From: Sphingobium sp. EM0848
GTDB lineage: Bacteria; Pseudomonadota; Alphaproteobacteria; Sphingomonadales; Sphingomonadaceae
Reading direction: 5' to 3'
DNA length: 64,000 bases
Assembly (NCBI RefSeq): GCF_013375555.1
Contig: NZ_JABXWB010000001.1
Span: 310,001 to 374,000, forward strand
The position numbers and the translations under genes were made by a program. The notes under the pieces are model-generated. The model was not told the origin of the DNA. It did not search any database and was given only the letters and a program-made list of their open reading frames with translations. Shown here piece after piece: positions 40,025 through 48,818 of the stretch (the first letter of the stretch is position 1; every line of letters begins with the position of its first letter).

Positions 40025-40597
40025 ATGAGCGGGATTTCGGTTCGGATGCGCCATGCGGTGCTGGCGGCTGCCATGACGCTGGCGGCCTGTGGCGGTGGCG
40101 TGAAATATCGGCCGGTCAGTGACCTGCCGGTGCGGGTGGGCAAGCCCTATACGGTGAAGGGCGTGACCTATGTGCCGGCGGCGGACCCGAGCTATGACTA
40201 TCTGGGCTATGCGAGCTGGTATGGGCATGAATCCGGCAGTCAGACCGCCAATGGCGAGCGTTTCGTTCCCAAGGCGGTGACGGCGGCGCATACGACCCTG
40301 CCCCTGCCAAGCTATGTCGAGGTGACGTCGCTGGACACCGGACGGACCATATTGGTGCGGGTGAACGATCGCGGGCCTTTCGCTGGGCGGGGGCGGATCA
40401 TCGACCTGTCGCGGGGCGCGGCGGAGCAGCTTGGGATCAGGGCCACTGGCCATGCGCCGGTCAGGGTCCGCCTGGTGGAGCCGCCGGAAAAGGACAGGCG
40501 AAAGCTGCGCGACGGCAAGGAGGCGCCGGTGCGGCCCACGGTCGATGAAGGGACTTTGGCCAATTTGCGGGCGCAACTGGCGGCCCAGCCGCGCTGA
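40025..40597 (+). CDS. rlpA: RlpA-type septal ring lytic transglycosylase
   Basis: 190-residue lipoprotein (LAAC lipobox, Cys about 22-24) with a double-psi beta-barrel: [19 protein letters not shown] carries the glycan-binding Tyr/His region and [19 protein letters not shown] the catalytic Asp. RlpA cleaves denuded glycan strands at septa. It lacks the C-terminal SPOR domain of E. coli RlpA. The start at 40025 follows GGGGG; an internal ATG at 40046 is possible. Divergent from uvrA. Confidence 0.88.
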   Translation: MSGISVRMRHAVLAAAMTLAACGGGVKYRPVSDLPVRVGKPYTVKGVTYVPAADPSYDYLGYASWYGHESGSQTANGERFVPKAVTAAHTTLPLPSYVEVTSLDTGRTILVRVNDRGPFAGRGRIIDLSRGAAEQLGIRATGHAPVRVRLVEPPEKDRRKLRDGKEAPVRPTVDEGTLANLRAQLAAQPR

Positions 40598-41126
40598 TGT
40601 CGTTCGTGGAAGCCCGTCGTCGGTTCGTCGCCGCTGGATGCCGCCGGGCGGGGCGGATGAACGGATTATCGAATGAGGAAAACGGTTCCTTTACGCCAAG
40701 TCTATAGTGCGATCCGATAGCAGGATGATCCGATACGGCTTGGCCGGATCGATGCCGTCTGGCTGATAACAGCTTCAAAAGATTCCGGAGAGCCCGACAG
40801 CTTCCTGGATACACCCCCGGCCTTTTCCCTTGCGCCGGGGGTGTTTTTTATGGGCCCGTTCGTCTTCATATTGTCGTTTTACGCTACGGAAAGCTTGTTT
40901 TTCTCACGTATAACAGTCGTTCGTCTATCCTTGACTGCATTTGGTCGAGGCAAGCGTCGTTGGCCGATGCAACTCGGCATCGGTCGAAAGCGAAAAGCGG
41001 CGCATGTCCATCGGGCGTAAAGGACAAAGCTGCGAAGACAGAGGCGATGATCTGTTCTGAAGGGCCGCTCTTCTCTTCGCTGGAAGTCCGCTGCGAGCGG
41101 ACGGGGAACAGTTGAGGAGATATGCC
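40598..41126. other. Intergenic region ending in an orphan terminator, possible small RNA
   Basis: No protein gene is supported in these 529 bases. A strong terminator at 40812-40849 lies more than 200 bases after rlpA and well before the next gene. The sequence 40690-40810 contains several GATCCGAT/CGGATCG repeats able to fold. A long rlpA 3' region or a separate small RNA would explain it. The part after 40850 serves as the UrcA promoter region. Confidence 0.4.
40812..40849 (+). terminator. Strong intrinsic terminator
   Basis: CACCCCCGGC (40812-40821) pairs with GCCGGGGGTG (40834-40843) and is followed by six T. The plus strand is the transcribed orientation. Confidence 0.88.
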
Positions 41127-41471
41127 ATGATCGTTGCGAAAATGATCGCTGCCGCCAGTGCCGCCGCTCTGTTGGGCGTTGCCGCGACCGCGACCGCCGC
41201 TGAATTTGAATCCAACGGCAAGATCGCCGAGGTTCGCTATCATGATCTGGATCTGTCGAGCGCGAAGGGCCAGAATGCCCTGAAGGGCCGGATCTGGCGC
41301 GCCGCCTGGAAAGTGTGCGAGCATGGCACGACCTCGGCCGAGGTCAAGAAGTGCCAGTCCGTGGCTGCGGCCCATGTGCGCAGCAATGTGGAACTGGCGA
41401 TTGCCAAGGCCAATAATGGCGAACGCTATGCCGATATGGGCAAGGACAAACCGCTCGGCGCCGGCAACTGA
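41127..41471 (+). CDS. UrcA-family secreted protein
   Basis: 114 residues with a signal peptide (hydrophobic helix up to about AATATAAE, residue 28). The mature part, with VRYHDLDLSSAKGQNALKGRI and two cysteines (KVCEHG, KKCQS), matches the UrcA family of small periplasmic proteins found in sphingomonads; their function is unknown. The start at 41127 has GAGGAGA upstream, and its own terminator follows. Confidence 0.85.
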   Translation: MIVAKMIAAASAAALLGVAATATAAEFESNGKIAEVRYHDLDLSSAKGQNALKGRIWRAAWKVCEHGTTSAEVKKCQSVAAAHVRSNVELAIAKANNGERYADMGKDKPLGAGN

Positions 41472-41496
41472 CATTTCGGTTTGGTGATGCGCGAAA

Positions 41497-41521
41497 GGCC
41501 CAGGGCGACCTGGGCCTTTTT
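41497..41521 (+). terminator. Rho-independent terminator after UrcA gene
   Basis: GGCCCAGG (41497-41504), 4-base loop, CCTGGGCC (41509-41516), T-run 41517-41521. Confidence 0.9.
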
Positions 41522-41541
41522 GCATTGCCAATTTATAAGGT

Positions 41542-42285
41542 TTACCGTCCCGTCATCGCGCGGGCGTTGGCCAGATAGGTGCGCCCGATGCGGATTTCGG
41601 TGTCGTCGGCCAGGCAGGCTGACCAGACACCACTGCCGTCATGGCGCAACCGGGCGATATATTCGCGGCGCACGATATGCGACCGGTGCAGGCGGACGAA
41701 TTGCTGCGGGTCCAGCCGGTTTTCCAGCGAACTGATCGTCTGGTGCAGCAAATAGCTGTTTTGCCCGACATGCAGCCGCATATAGTCGCGCTCCGCCTCG
41801 ATCCGGTCGATCTGGACGGCGCCGAGGCGGATCAGGTCCGAACGATGCGGCACCCAGAATTCTTCGGCCCATTCGCTCTCGACCGCCCGGCTGGTCGCGG
41901 GGGAGGGGGCGGCGCGGTTGCCCAGCGCCTGTTCCACCCGGTCGATCGCGCGGGCCAGGCGCTCATGCGCGACGGGTTTCAGCAGATAGTCGACCGCCGC
42001 CAGATCGAACGCCTCGACCGCGAACCCCTCGAACGCGGTGACGAAGATCACCGCCGGGCAGATTCCCATGCGAGAGGTTGCCCGCGCCACGCCGATGCCG
42101 TCGAGCAACGGCATGGCGATGTCCAGCATCACCAGATCCGGTTCCAGCCCCTCGATCAGGCGCAACGCTGCTTCCCCGTCGCTCGCCGTGCCGACAAGGG
42201 CAATGCGCGGCTCGCGGGCGCAGAGCATCTGCAGCCGTTCGACCGCCAGCGGCTCATCGTCGACGATCAGGGTACGGATGGTCAT
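41542..42285 (-). CDS. LytTR-type response regulator
   Basis: 247 residues: a receiver domain (phospho-acceptor Asp55 in VMLDIAMP; VIFVTAFEGFAVEAF; DYLLKP) and a C-terminal LytTR DNA-binding domain (RLHRSHIVRREYI). It follows the sensor kinase with stop and start touching (TGAATG), so the two form a two-component pair. Targets are not obvious nearby; the divergent UrcA gene across the terminator is not a clear candidate. Confidence 0.92.
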   Translation of the reverse strand: MTIRTLIVDDEPLAVERLQMLCAREPRIALVGTASDGEAALRLIEGLEPDLVMLDIAMPLLDGIGVARATSRMGICPAVIFVTAFEGFAVEAFDLAAVDYLLKPVAHERLARAIDRVEQALGNRAAPSPATSRAVESEWAEEFWVPHRSDLIRLGAVQIDRIEAERDYMRLHVGQNSYLLHQTISSLENRLDPQQFVRLHRSHIVRREYIARLRHDGSGVWSACLADDTEIRIGRTYLANARAMTGR

Positions 42286-43398
42286 TCAGCTGCTCCGCCG
42301 GATGATCGGAAGGGTAAGATTGACCGCAAACCCGCCGCTCGGGCGCGGACCATAGTCGATCCGGCCCTGATCGCCAAAGCGCGCCGTCAGACGGTCCCGC
42401 ACATTGGCGAGGCCAATGCCGTTGCCCGCATCGGCTTCGCTGGGTGGATGATCGCCATTGTCGATGACGCTGAGGTGCAGCATGCCGTCCTCTTCCCGCG
42501 CGGCGATGGTGATCGTCACGGGGCTGGAGGTGCGCGACACGCCATATTTGATCGCATTTTCGACCAGCGGCTGGAGGATCAGCCCCGGCACGCAGGCGCA
42601 GAGCAGCCCGTCCGGTATCTGGATGCTGGTCGACAGGCGGTCGGGAAAGCGCACCGCCTCAATATCCAGATAGAGTTTCTGGAGATGCACTTCCTCCTCC
42701 AGCGACACATCCTCCAGCGGATCGCCAGTGAGGCTCGTCCGGTAGAAATTGGAGAGGGAAAGGATCATCTGCTCCGCTTCGTCGCGCCGGTCCTTCATCA
42801 CCAGCGATGACAGCGAGTTCAGCGTGTTGAACAGGAAATGCGGGTTCACCTGATAGCGCAGCGACCGCAGTTCCGCCTGTTGCGCGGCGCGTTCCAGCCG
42901 GTCGGCGCGGCGTTCCACCCGATGCGCTTCGCTGGCGTAGGAGAGCGCGAGATACAGGCCCGCCCAGGCCGCGAGGAAGAAATAGCGGCTGATCGCGTCC
43001 TCGACGATCTGCATCAGGGCGAAACCCTGTTCGTTGGCATATTTCTGATAGTCGGCATCGGGGAAGAGCGATGCCGGATCGTAGATGTTGAACACGTAGA
43101 AATTGGCCGCCGCCGTCGCCAGCGCGAACGGCGCCGCAAGGCTGAAGGCGGCGACGATGCGCGCGGTCAGCGGCTTGCCGTCGAAGCGGCGCAGGCAGAG
43201 ATAGAGGACCCAGGTGACGACGATGCCGATTACCGTCACCACGGCGCGGCGCGCGGCCATGGCTCCCTGCGCCTCGAACCCCATGACGGAGGCGCGCAGC
43301 GTCACCAGCACCGCATAGAAGAACCAGAAACCCAGTATCGAATAGAGTGCGACCGTCGGCGGCACGCCTGGCTCGCCGTCTTCCATCTTTATGTTCAT
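42286..43398 (-). CDS. LytS-type sensor histidine kinase
   Basis: 370 residues with four membrane helices in the N-terminal half (about residues 18-155) and a His_kinase domain with His187 in QVNPHFLFNTLNSLSSL, the LytS/YehU phosphorylation motif. The ATPase motifs follow (LVENAIKYG; NDNGD-type VIDNGD; GNGIGLANVRDRL). Signal unknown. Operon partner of the LytTR regulator downstream. Confidence 0.9.
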   Translation of the reverse strand: MNIKMEDGEPGVPPTVALYSILGFWFFYAVLVTLRASVMGFEAQGAMAARRAVVTVIGIVVTWVLYLCLRRFDGKPLTARIVAAFSLAAPFALATAAANFYVFNIYDPASLFPDADYQKYANEQGFALMQIVEDAISRYFFLAAWAGLYLALSYASEAHRVERRADRLERAAQQAELRSLRYQVNPHFLFNTLNSLSSLVMKDRRDEAEQMILSLSNFYRTSLTGDPLEDVSLEEEVHLQKLYLDIEAVRFPDRLSTSIQIPDGLLCACVPGLILQPLVENAIKYGVSRTSSPVTITIAAREEDGMLHLSVIDNGDHPPSEADAGNGIGLANVRDRLTARFGDQGRIDYGPRPSGGFAVNLTLPIIRRSS

Positions 43399-43642
43399 GG
43401 GACCAGTCTAGGCCAAGCGGCGGGCGCTGTCGCCCCTTGGCCGTGATGCTTGTCGAAGGGTTCCATATGTTGGTCGATGAAGGGGGTGGGGGCGATCATG
43501 GCGATCCGCTGGCCTCCTCCGGTTTTCAGGAAGGGACGGATAAGCAGGACCAGCGATAGACGGGCCGGGAAATCATGATATGATCGATGCGGAAAGGGCG
43601 GAACGACGCCGCCCTTCCCGCAGGTGAGAGGAGCCACTTCAT

Positions 43643-43894
43643 ATGCCGACTTCCGCCACTCCCGCGATCGAACGCATTGCCCGCGTTCTGGCAGGGCGCC
43701 AGCTCAGCCTGAACGGTGAAGGCAGCGATCCGCACGCGGCGAGCGCAGTCGATGCCAGTTGGCATGATCATGTCGACGATGCCTACGCAATCCTGCACAC
43801 CCTGCGCGAACCTGATGCGCGCATGGCGCAGGCGGGGGATGTGGCGGTGTGGCGCAACATGATCGGCGCGATATTGGAACCTCGGGCCGACTGA
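43643..43894 (+). CDS. Small hypothetical protein
   Basis: 83 residues, soluble, acidic; His/Asp-rich in the middle (DASWHDHVDDAYAILHTLREPD). No domain recognised. A hairpin with 8-bp arms AAGGGCGG / CCGCCCTT (43594-43616) sits just upstream of its AGGTGAGAGG ribosome-binding region, which might modulate translation. Upstream genes are on the other strand, so it has its own promoter. Confidence 0.62.
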   Translation: MPTSATPAIERIARVLAGRQLSLNGEGSDPHAASAVDASWHDHVDDAYAILHTLREPDARMAQAGDVAVWRNMIGAILEPRAD

Positions 43895-43962
43895 GCTTCG
43901 GGGACAAGTTTCCGGCTCTCTGCGCATTGGCGCGGCCGGTCGACCGTGGCATAAGCGGCGGC

Positions 43963-44325
43963 ATGACCGGACCGGCGTTGAAGATCAAGATTCAGGTTTA
44001 TTGTGGCGAGGAAATCGCCATGGGTCCGGGCAAGGCCGACCTGCTGGACGCCATCGCCAGCGAGGGATCGATTTCGGCTGCCGGGCGCAAGCTGAAGATG
44101 AGCTATCGGCGCTGCTGGATGCTGGTGGATGTCATGAATCGCTGCTGGACCATGCCGGTCGTCGCGACCTCCACCGAAGGGGCGCGGTTGACCGATTTCG
44201 GGGTCGATCTGCTGACGCGGTATCGGGCGTTGCAGGCGGCGGCGCAGGCAGGTGGCGCGGGGCGCTGGCCGGCGCTGGAGGAGTTGCTGCGCGCCGAACC
44301 CTTGCCGGTCCAACCGGCGGATTGA
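43963..44325 (+). CDS. ModE-type N-terminal winged-helix regulator
   Basis: 120 residues equal to the DNA-binding half of ModE: KADLLDAIASEGSISAAGRKLKMSYRRCWMLVDVMN is the winged helix-turn-helix that controls molybdate uptake genes. The C-terminal TOBE/Mop molybdate-binding half is absent, as in many short ModE proteins. It follows the previous small gene by 68 bases. No mod transporter is in the window, so the target may differ. Confidence 0.85.
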   Translation: MTGPALKIKIQVYCGEEIAMGPGKADLLDAIASEGSISAAGRKLKMSYRRCWMLVDVMNRCWTMPVVATSTEGARLTDFGVDLLTRYRALQAAAQAGGAGRWPALEELLRAEPLPVQPAD

Positions 44326-44498
44326 TCTGCACGAAAAGGTCGTCGCTTCAACCATTTGGCGCATTCACAAAAATTACATGTTGCGCCGCACAAGGAAAAA
44401 TGATTCCCTGTGACTGTCGGCGCAACCGGCGCTTAATCTTGTAGAAACCATATTGGGCGCATGGTTGGCTGATCGACTTGAAGTCGGAGGGCATGAGC

Positions 44499-45047
44499 AT
44501 GGGCACGAGTGCAAGACCTGCGGACGGGGCCATCACACTGGCGGAATTGCGTGAATTCGCCAGCTTCCCGGCCGCCACGCAGCGCTATATCCGTCGATCG
44601 CTGGACATCGGCCTCCATCGGCGCGACGCCATGAAGCTTTGGTCGCGCGATGTGGTGGAAGAAGCGAGCATCCGCGCGCAGGCCCGTATCTACGGGCGAC
44701 TGGAGGAGATCAAGGCTGTGGTGCCCGATGACAGCGGCCTCGACCAGATGGAGCCGTTCATGGCGCCGCTGGTGACGATATCGGCCTTCGATCTGGGGCA
44801 GGATCGGCTTTGCAGCTTTTCGGCCTATCGCTTTCTGTATGAGCGGCTATTGGGTGCGGGGGCGCGGCCCTGGCTGCCGGGCGCCTTCTGCGCGGCGGCG
44901 AGCCTGCCGCATCTGCATCCCGAAAAGCGCCGGGCGCTGCTCCAGTCGATCAGCGAAGCGGCGGCGACGGCCGTGGGCTGGTCGAACCGCGAGCCGACCT
45001 TCTACCCCGAATGGGTCGAAAAGGTCGATCTGAGCAAGGCGAACTGA
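44499..45047 (+). CDS. Hypothetical protein, helical
   Basis: 182 residues, soluble, no signal or membrane segment. Contains an Arg/Ala-rich helical first half (LAELREFASFPAATQRYIRRSLD) and a Trp/Pro-rich C-terminus (GWSNREPTFYPEWVEKVD). No family recognised. Of three close ATGs, 44499 has the best spacing (8 bases) from GGAGG. It is preceded by an AT-rich promoter region (44330-44420). Confidence 0.6.
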   Translation: MGTSARPADGAITLAELREFASFPAATQRYIRRSLDIGLHRRDAMKLWSRDVVEEASIRAQARIYGRLEEIKAVVPDDSGLDQMEPFMAPLVTISAFDLGQDRLCSFSAYRFLYERLLGAGARPWLPGAFCAAASLPHLHPEKRRALLQSISEAAATAVGWSNREPTFYPEWVEKVDLSKAN

Positions 45048-45058
45048 CCCCTTCGCAC

Positions 45059-45088
45059 CCACGCCCGTCCGGGGGGAGGGGCGTGGGA
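45059..45088. terminator. GC-rich hairpin between convergent genes
   Basis: CCCACGCCC (45059-45067) and GGGCGTGGG (45080-45088) are perfect 9-bp arms, 12-base loop, no T-run. It lies between convergent genes at 44499-45047 and 45160-45849. Confidence 0.5.
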
Positions 45089-45159
45089 GGAAGGCGGAAA
45101 TGCAGGTTCAGCGCCGCAACCGCTCCGGTCCATGACCCGGCATTTTGCTGCTGGGGGAG

Positions 45160-45849
45160 CTAGGCGATGGCTTCCGCTGCCTCGCGGATGACTTCGTAGA
45201 CGCGCTCGGGCTGCGACAGCATCGGGACATGGCTCGACTGCAATTCGGTGATTTTCGCGTTCATCCGCTGGGCGACGAACCGCTGGAGGTCAGGGTGCAC
45301 CGTCCGATCCTCGGCGCCAAGAATATAATAGGTCGGCTTCGACTTCCACGCCGCGCCCTTCACCGGCTGGTTGAACAGATCGGCGAGCGGAACCGTTTGC
45401 GTCGCCCAGACCATCTGCTGTTCGTCATCGGGAAGATCGCCGCAGAAATCCGGCGTTCCCGACTGCTTCAGCCAGATCCGGCCATCGGCCACCTCGATAT
45501 GGGCAAAGACCGGCGTCCTGGGATGGCGGTCCTGTTCATATTGGGATGTTTCCCCTTCGTCGGGCGCGAGCGCGCAAATATACACAAGCGCTCCGACCCG
45601 ATCGTCGGTGCCGGCGGCCGTGATCACGGTGCCGCCGTAGGAATGACCGACGAGCACCACCGGGCCGCTCACCTGGCCGATTGCCGTGCGGGCGGCCGCC
45701 GCGTCCTCTTCGACCGTGTTGAGCTGGTTCTGGGTCGAAATCACTTCATAGCCATCGGCCTGAAGCAGTTTCATGACCTTGCTGTAGCAGGAGCCATCGG
45801 CCCAAAGCCCATGGGCGAACACGATGCTCGGCTTGCTTTGCGTAGACAT
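45160..45849 (-). CDS. Alpha/beta hydrolase
   Basis: 229 residues, cytosolic. Nucleophile Ser in VGHSYGGTV (about residue 89), oxyanion His-Gly in FAHGLWADGS, Asp in GAEDRTVHPDL, and His in SSHVPMLSQP complete the catalytic triad region. It belongs to the small EstC/RsbQ-type hydrolases. Its divergent LysR neighbour (45978) suggests substrate-inducible expression. Substrate unknown. Confidence 0.85.
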   Translation of the reverse strand: MSTQSKPSIVFAHGLWADGSCYSKVMKLLQADGYEVISTQNQLNTVEEDAAAARTAIGQVSGPVVLVGHSYGGTVITAAGTDDRVGALVYICALAPDEGETSQYEQDRHPRTPVFAHIEVADGRIWLKQSGTPDFCGDLPDDEQQMVWATQTVPLADLFNQPVKGAAWKSKPTYYILGAEDRTVHPDLQRFVAQRMNAKITELQSSHVPMLSQPERVYEVIREAAEAIA

Positions 45850-45977
45850 AGGCGTTCTCCTTGGATGAGGCGTGACCGCAACCTCTTGTCGGCCACGGGG
45901 ACAAACTGCTCTTCTCTTGGAACGGAGACCAAGACTTTATATGGTCGTGCCATACTTTGCAGGCATGGGTGGCCAGC

Positions 45978-46895
45978 ATGGAAATTCGCCATTTGCGTTA
46001 CTTCATCGCGGTTGCCGAAGAGGGCAGCCTGACAAGTGCGGCCGAGCGGCGGCTGCACACCGCGCAACCCTCGCTCAGCCGGCAGATGCGCGAACTGGAG
46101 TTTGAGGTTGGCGTCAGGTTGATGGAACGCAGGGCGCGCGGGATCGAGCTTACGCTTGCTGGCCGCATATTCCTCGATCATGCGCGGATGATCCTGATGC
46201 AGATCGATGCGGCCGGCGAAGCCGCGCGCCGTGCGGGGCAGCCTGAACGGACCGGATTTGTCATCGGCTTCGTGGCCGGACAGGAGGTCGTCTGGCTCTC
46301 GGAAGCGCTGCGAATCCTCCGGGAGGAAGCTCCGGGCGTCGACGTCACGATCTCCAGCCTGTCCTCACCCGAACTGGCCAGCGCCCTCATGCAGAACAGG
46401 ATGGATGTGGCTCTGCTCCGGCGCGAGCCGCAAACTTCGGGGCTCGCTTTCCGATTGCTGATGAAGGAGCCCCTGGTGGTGATTCTGCCCGCCAACCATC
46501 GTCTTGCCGAGAATGAGGCAATCAGCCCGCAGGAACTTGCCGGGGAAAGTTTCATCGCCGGGTCGACCAAGCTGGCGCCCGTGCTGAAGGCGACGGTGAA
46601 GGATTATGCGGAAAGGGTCGGGATCGCCCTGAACGAGAAATATGATGCCGAGAACATTTCCGGGGGGATGTCGCTCGTGGCTTCCACGGGCAGCGTTACC
46701 CTGCTTCCGCTCTATGTGACGAACATGCTGGTTCCATCGGTGGTCGCGCGCCCGTTGGCGGGCGATCCTCCGACCATCGACCTGATGATGGGCTATAGCA
46801 GGTCGAACACCTCGCCCCTGCTCAAGCGCTTCCTCGCGCGCGTCGACGAACTGGTGGCGAGTGTATCGAAAGGCAACGCGCCCTTTCTCTCTTGA
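45978..46895 (+). CDS. LysR-family regulator
   Basis: 305 residues with the N-terminal winged helix (MEIRHLRYFIAVAEEGSLTSAAERRLHTAQPSLSRQMRELE split over two helices) and the periplasmic-binding-type effector domain. The ATG at 45978 begins the canonical LysR sequence; a TTG 7 codons upstream is less likely. It is divergent from the alpha/beta hydrolase gene, 128 bases apart, the usual arrangement for LysR control. Confidence 0.92.
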   Translation: MEIRHLRYFIAVAEEGSLTSAAERRLHTAQPSLSRQMRELEFEVGVRLMERRARGIELTLAGRIFLDHARMILMQIDAAGEAARRAGQPERTGFVIGFVAGQEVVWLSEALRILREEAPGVDVTISSLSSPELASALMQNRMDVALLRREPQTSGLAFRLLMKEPLVVILPANHRLAENEAISPQELAGESFIAGSTKLAPVLKATVKDYAERVGIALNEKYDAENISGGMSLVASTGSVTLLPLYVTNMLVPSVVARPLAGDPPTIDLMMGYSRSNTSPLLKRFLARVDELVASVSKGNAPFLS

Positions 46896-46949
46896 TTGCA
46901 GGCGTGGCCAGAGCCGTCCGCCCATCACTTAGCCATATGGATTAGTAAG

Positions 46950-46978
46950 TTGACATGATCGCTGGGCGTGATCATAGT
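46950..46978 (+). promoter_or_regulatory. Sigma-70-type promoter of a predicted leaderless arsR-like gene
   Basis: TTGACA (46950-46955), 17 bases, CATAGT (46973-46978). Transcription would begin about 46985, at or one base before the ATG at 46986, so the mRNA is predicted to be leaderless. TTAGCCATATGG repeats at 46929-46940 and 46978-46989 flank the promoter and probably bind the repressor. Confidence 0.7.
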
Positions 46979-46985
46979 TAGCCAT

Positions 46986-47327
46986 ATGGCTCACCTTGAT
47001 CGCATATTCCATTCGCTTGCGGACAGCACCCGCCGCGCCGTGATCGCCCAGCTCGCCATCGGCCCGGCCAGCATCAGCGATCTCGCGCAGCGTCACCACA
47101 TGGCGCTGCCGAGCTTCATGAAGCACATTCGCGTGCTTGAGCAGAGCGACATCGTTGTTTCCCGCAAGTCAGGGAGAGTGCGCATGTGCGAGTTACGACC
47201 GGAAAGTCTGAAAACCGCCCAGGGCTGGCTCGAAAGTGAGCGTCGCACCTGGGAAACCCGCCTCAATCAACTCGACACCTTCGTCGAAAATCTCGCCGCA
47301 AAGGACAATGCAGATGGAAATCGATAA
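46986..47327 (+). CDS. ArsR-family transcriptional regulator
   Basis: 113 residues: winged helix [44 protein letters not shown]. The metal-binding Cys motif of classic ArsR is absent, so it resembles the SRPBCC-linked ArsR group. It overlaps the AHSA1-like gene by 14 bases and should form an operon with it. An upstream in-frame start at 46968 (ATC-like codons in part) lies within the promoter and was rejected. Confidence 0.88.
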   Translation: MAHLDRIFHSLADSTRRAVIAQLAIGPASISDLAQRHHMALPSFMKHIRVLEQSDIVVSRKSGRVRMCELRPESLKTAQGWLESERRTWETRLNQLDTFVENLAAKDNADGNR

Positions 47328-47781
47328 AGACCTGGACCTCCTGCTCGAACGCACAGTGAAGGCCAGCCCCGCGCAGCTCTGGCGCGCCTGGACCGAACCC
47401 GAACTGCTGAAACAATGGTTCGCGCCAAAGCCTTACAGCGTCGCCAAGGCTGCGGTGGACCTCGTGCCTGGCGGCGTGTTCAACATCGTCATTTGCTCGC
47501 CGGAGGGCCAGTCATTTCCCGAAAAGCCCGGCTGCATCCTCCTTGTCGAACCGGAGCGCCGCCTGGTCTGGACCGATAGCCTGGGACCGCTGTTTCGGCC
47601 GAACGAAGATCCTTTCATGACAGCCGAGATCACGATGGAAGCGGTCGAAGGCGGCACGCTTTATCGCGCCCTCGTGCGCCATAAGGGACCCGCTGAGCGC
47701 GCCAAGCATGAGGAAATGGGCTTCTTCCAGGGGTGGGGCACTTGTCTGACGCAGTTGGAGGAATTTGCCCTTACCCTCTGA
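47314..47781 (+). CDS. SRPBCC/AHSA1-family protein
   Basis: 155 residues with the AHSA1 signature: [22 protein letters not shown] near the N-terminus, VDLVPGGVF, and a late [16 protein letters not shown]. Members bind small hydrophobic ligands in a helix-grip fold. The start at 47314 follows AAGGAC. Co-transcription with an ArsR-type repressor is the common arrangement for this family; the ligand is unknown. Confidence 0.87.
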   Translation: MEIDKDLDLLLERTVKASPAQLWRAWTEPELLKQWFAPKPYSVAKAAVDLVPGGVFNIVICSPEGQSFPEKPGCILLVEPERRLVWTDSLGPLFRPNEDPFMTAEITMEAVEGGTLYRALVRHKGPAERAKHEEMGFFQGWGTCLTQLEEFALTL

Positions 47782-47858
47782 AGCTCTTCTGGACAGGGAA
47801 GTCTCCGCCGCCTTCCGCGCCAGCCTCGAGCTGGCGCCAATTCTGCGCCGAACTTCAA

Positions 47859-47884
47859 TTTGAAAGCAAGGATCGGAGTGCAGC
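47859..47884 (+). promoter_or_regulatory. Shared alkylation-regulon motif, copy 1 (before ogt)
   Basis: Contains TTTGAAAGCAAGGATCGG then AGTGCAGC. It agrees with copy 2 (51598-51620, opposite strand) at 22 of 23 positions and with copy 3 at about 20 of 26. It lies 137 bases before the ogt start in a 240-base region with no gene. Confidence 0.7.
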
Positions 47885-48021
47885 TTGCGTTGCAATGCAG
47901 CAGCCTGTCTGCTGCCTCCCCGGCCCCCTCGCAGAGCGGTCTCAAGGAAATGCCGATGTTTCCCAGACTGCCTGACGGTCCATAGGAGGTGCAGATGTCT
48001 ATATTATCGGAGAGCTGAAGC

Positions 48022-48576
48022 GTGGATAAATCTCCATATCATTATGTTTTCGAAACGGCATATGGCTTTGCGGCTATCGGTTGGCGCGCGTCGCGCGTTT
48101 CGAGCGTCCGGCTGCCTTCAAGGACGGCAGGAGCAGCCGAAAGCTCCCTTCTCCGTAGATTTCCCACATCCAAGCTGGCTGTGCCCCCGGAGTTCGTGCG
48201 CACCGTGGTCGACAGCGCGCAGCGTTATTTCGGCGGTGAACGCGTGGATTTTTCCGCCGTTGAAATCGATCTGGGAGAGCAAGAGCCGCTATTTGAACGC
48301 ATCTACGCTTTCGTGCGTGCCTTGGGTTATGGCGAGACGACGACCTACGGGGCCATTGCCAAGGCGCTGGGAGAGGAACCGCAGGTTGCGCGGATCGTCG
48401 GCGAGGCGATGTCCCGCAACCCAGTCCCTCTGATCGTGCCTTGTCATCGCGTGACTGCGGCCGGGGGGAAGATCGGTGGCTTCTCCGCGCCGGGCGGCTC
48501 CCATTCAAAGGCCCATATGCTCGCGCTGGAGGGAGTCGTCCCGCCCTCGGACGGCCAGGCCGGCTTCGGATTCTAA
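48022..48576 (+). CDS. ogt: Methylated-DNA--protein-cysteine methyltransferase
   Basis: 184 residues. Transfers alkyl groups from O6-alkylguanine to its own cysteine, a suicide repair reaction. The active centre IVPCHRV (Cys141) and helix-turn-helix segment YGETTTYGAIAKALG are present. It starts with GTG after GGAGAG. It is separate from the ada operon but shares the upstream motif at 47859. Confidence 0.93.
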   Translation: MDKSPYHYVFETAYGFAAIGWRASRVSSVRLPSRTAGAAESSLLRRFPTSKLAVPPEFVRTVVDSAQRYFGGERVDFSAVEIDLGEQEPLFERIYAFVRALGYGETTTYGAIAKALGEEPQVARIVGEAMSRNPVPLIVPCHRVTAAGGKIGGFSAPGGSHSKAHMLALEGVVPPSDGQAGFGF

Positions 48577-48600
48577 CCGCAAGACGGGAGGAGGATATGA

Positions 48601-48783
48601 TCCAAAGGCGCCGTTTTTCGCAAGCTGCATGACAGCTTCTTCATCCTGCCGAACGCAGCGACAGCCGGGGAAACGAGAGCGCTCGACAAGGCCGGTTTCA
48701 GGGCGATCGCGTCGACCAGCCATGGCCGCGCGCCAACCGCGCGCATGCCCGCCGGTCAGCTTCGCTCCGGTCCATGCCCTTAA
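48601..48783 (+). pseudogene. Remnant of a PEP mutase/isocitrate lyase-family gene
   Basis: The frame from 48601 to the stop at 48781 reads VFRKLHDSFFILPNAATAGE and TRALDKAGFRAIASTSHGRA, the N-terminus of phosphoenolpyruvate mutase-family proteins (normally about 250-280 residues). It is not preceded by a start in frame (TGA at 48598) and stops after about 60 residues. An ATG at 48597 in another frame gives only 11 residues, so a frameshift plus truncation is inferred. Confidence 0.7.
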
Positions 48784-48818
48784 AATGGATGCCGCTTGCC
48801 GGTCACGACGCCGGTTTG

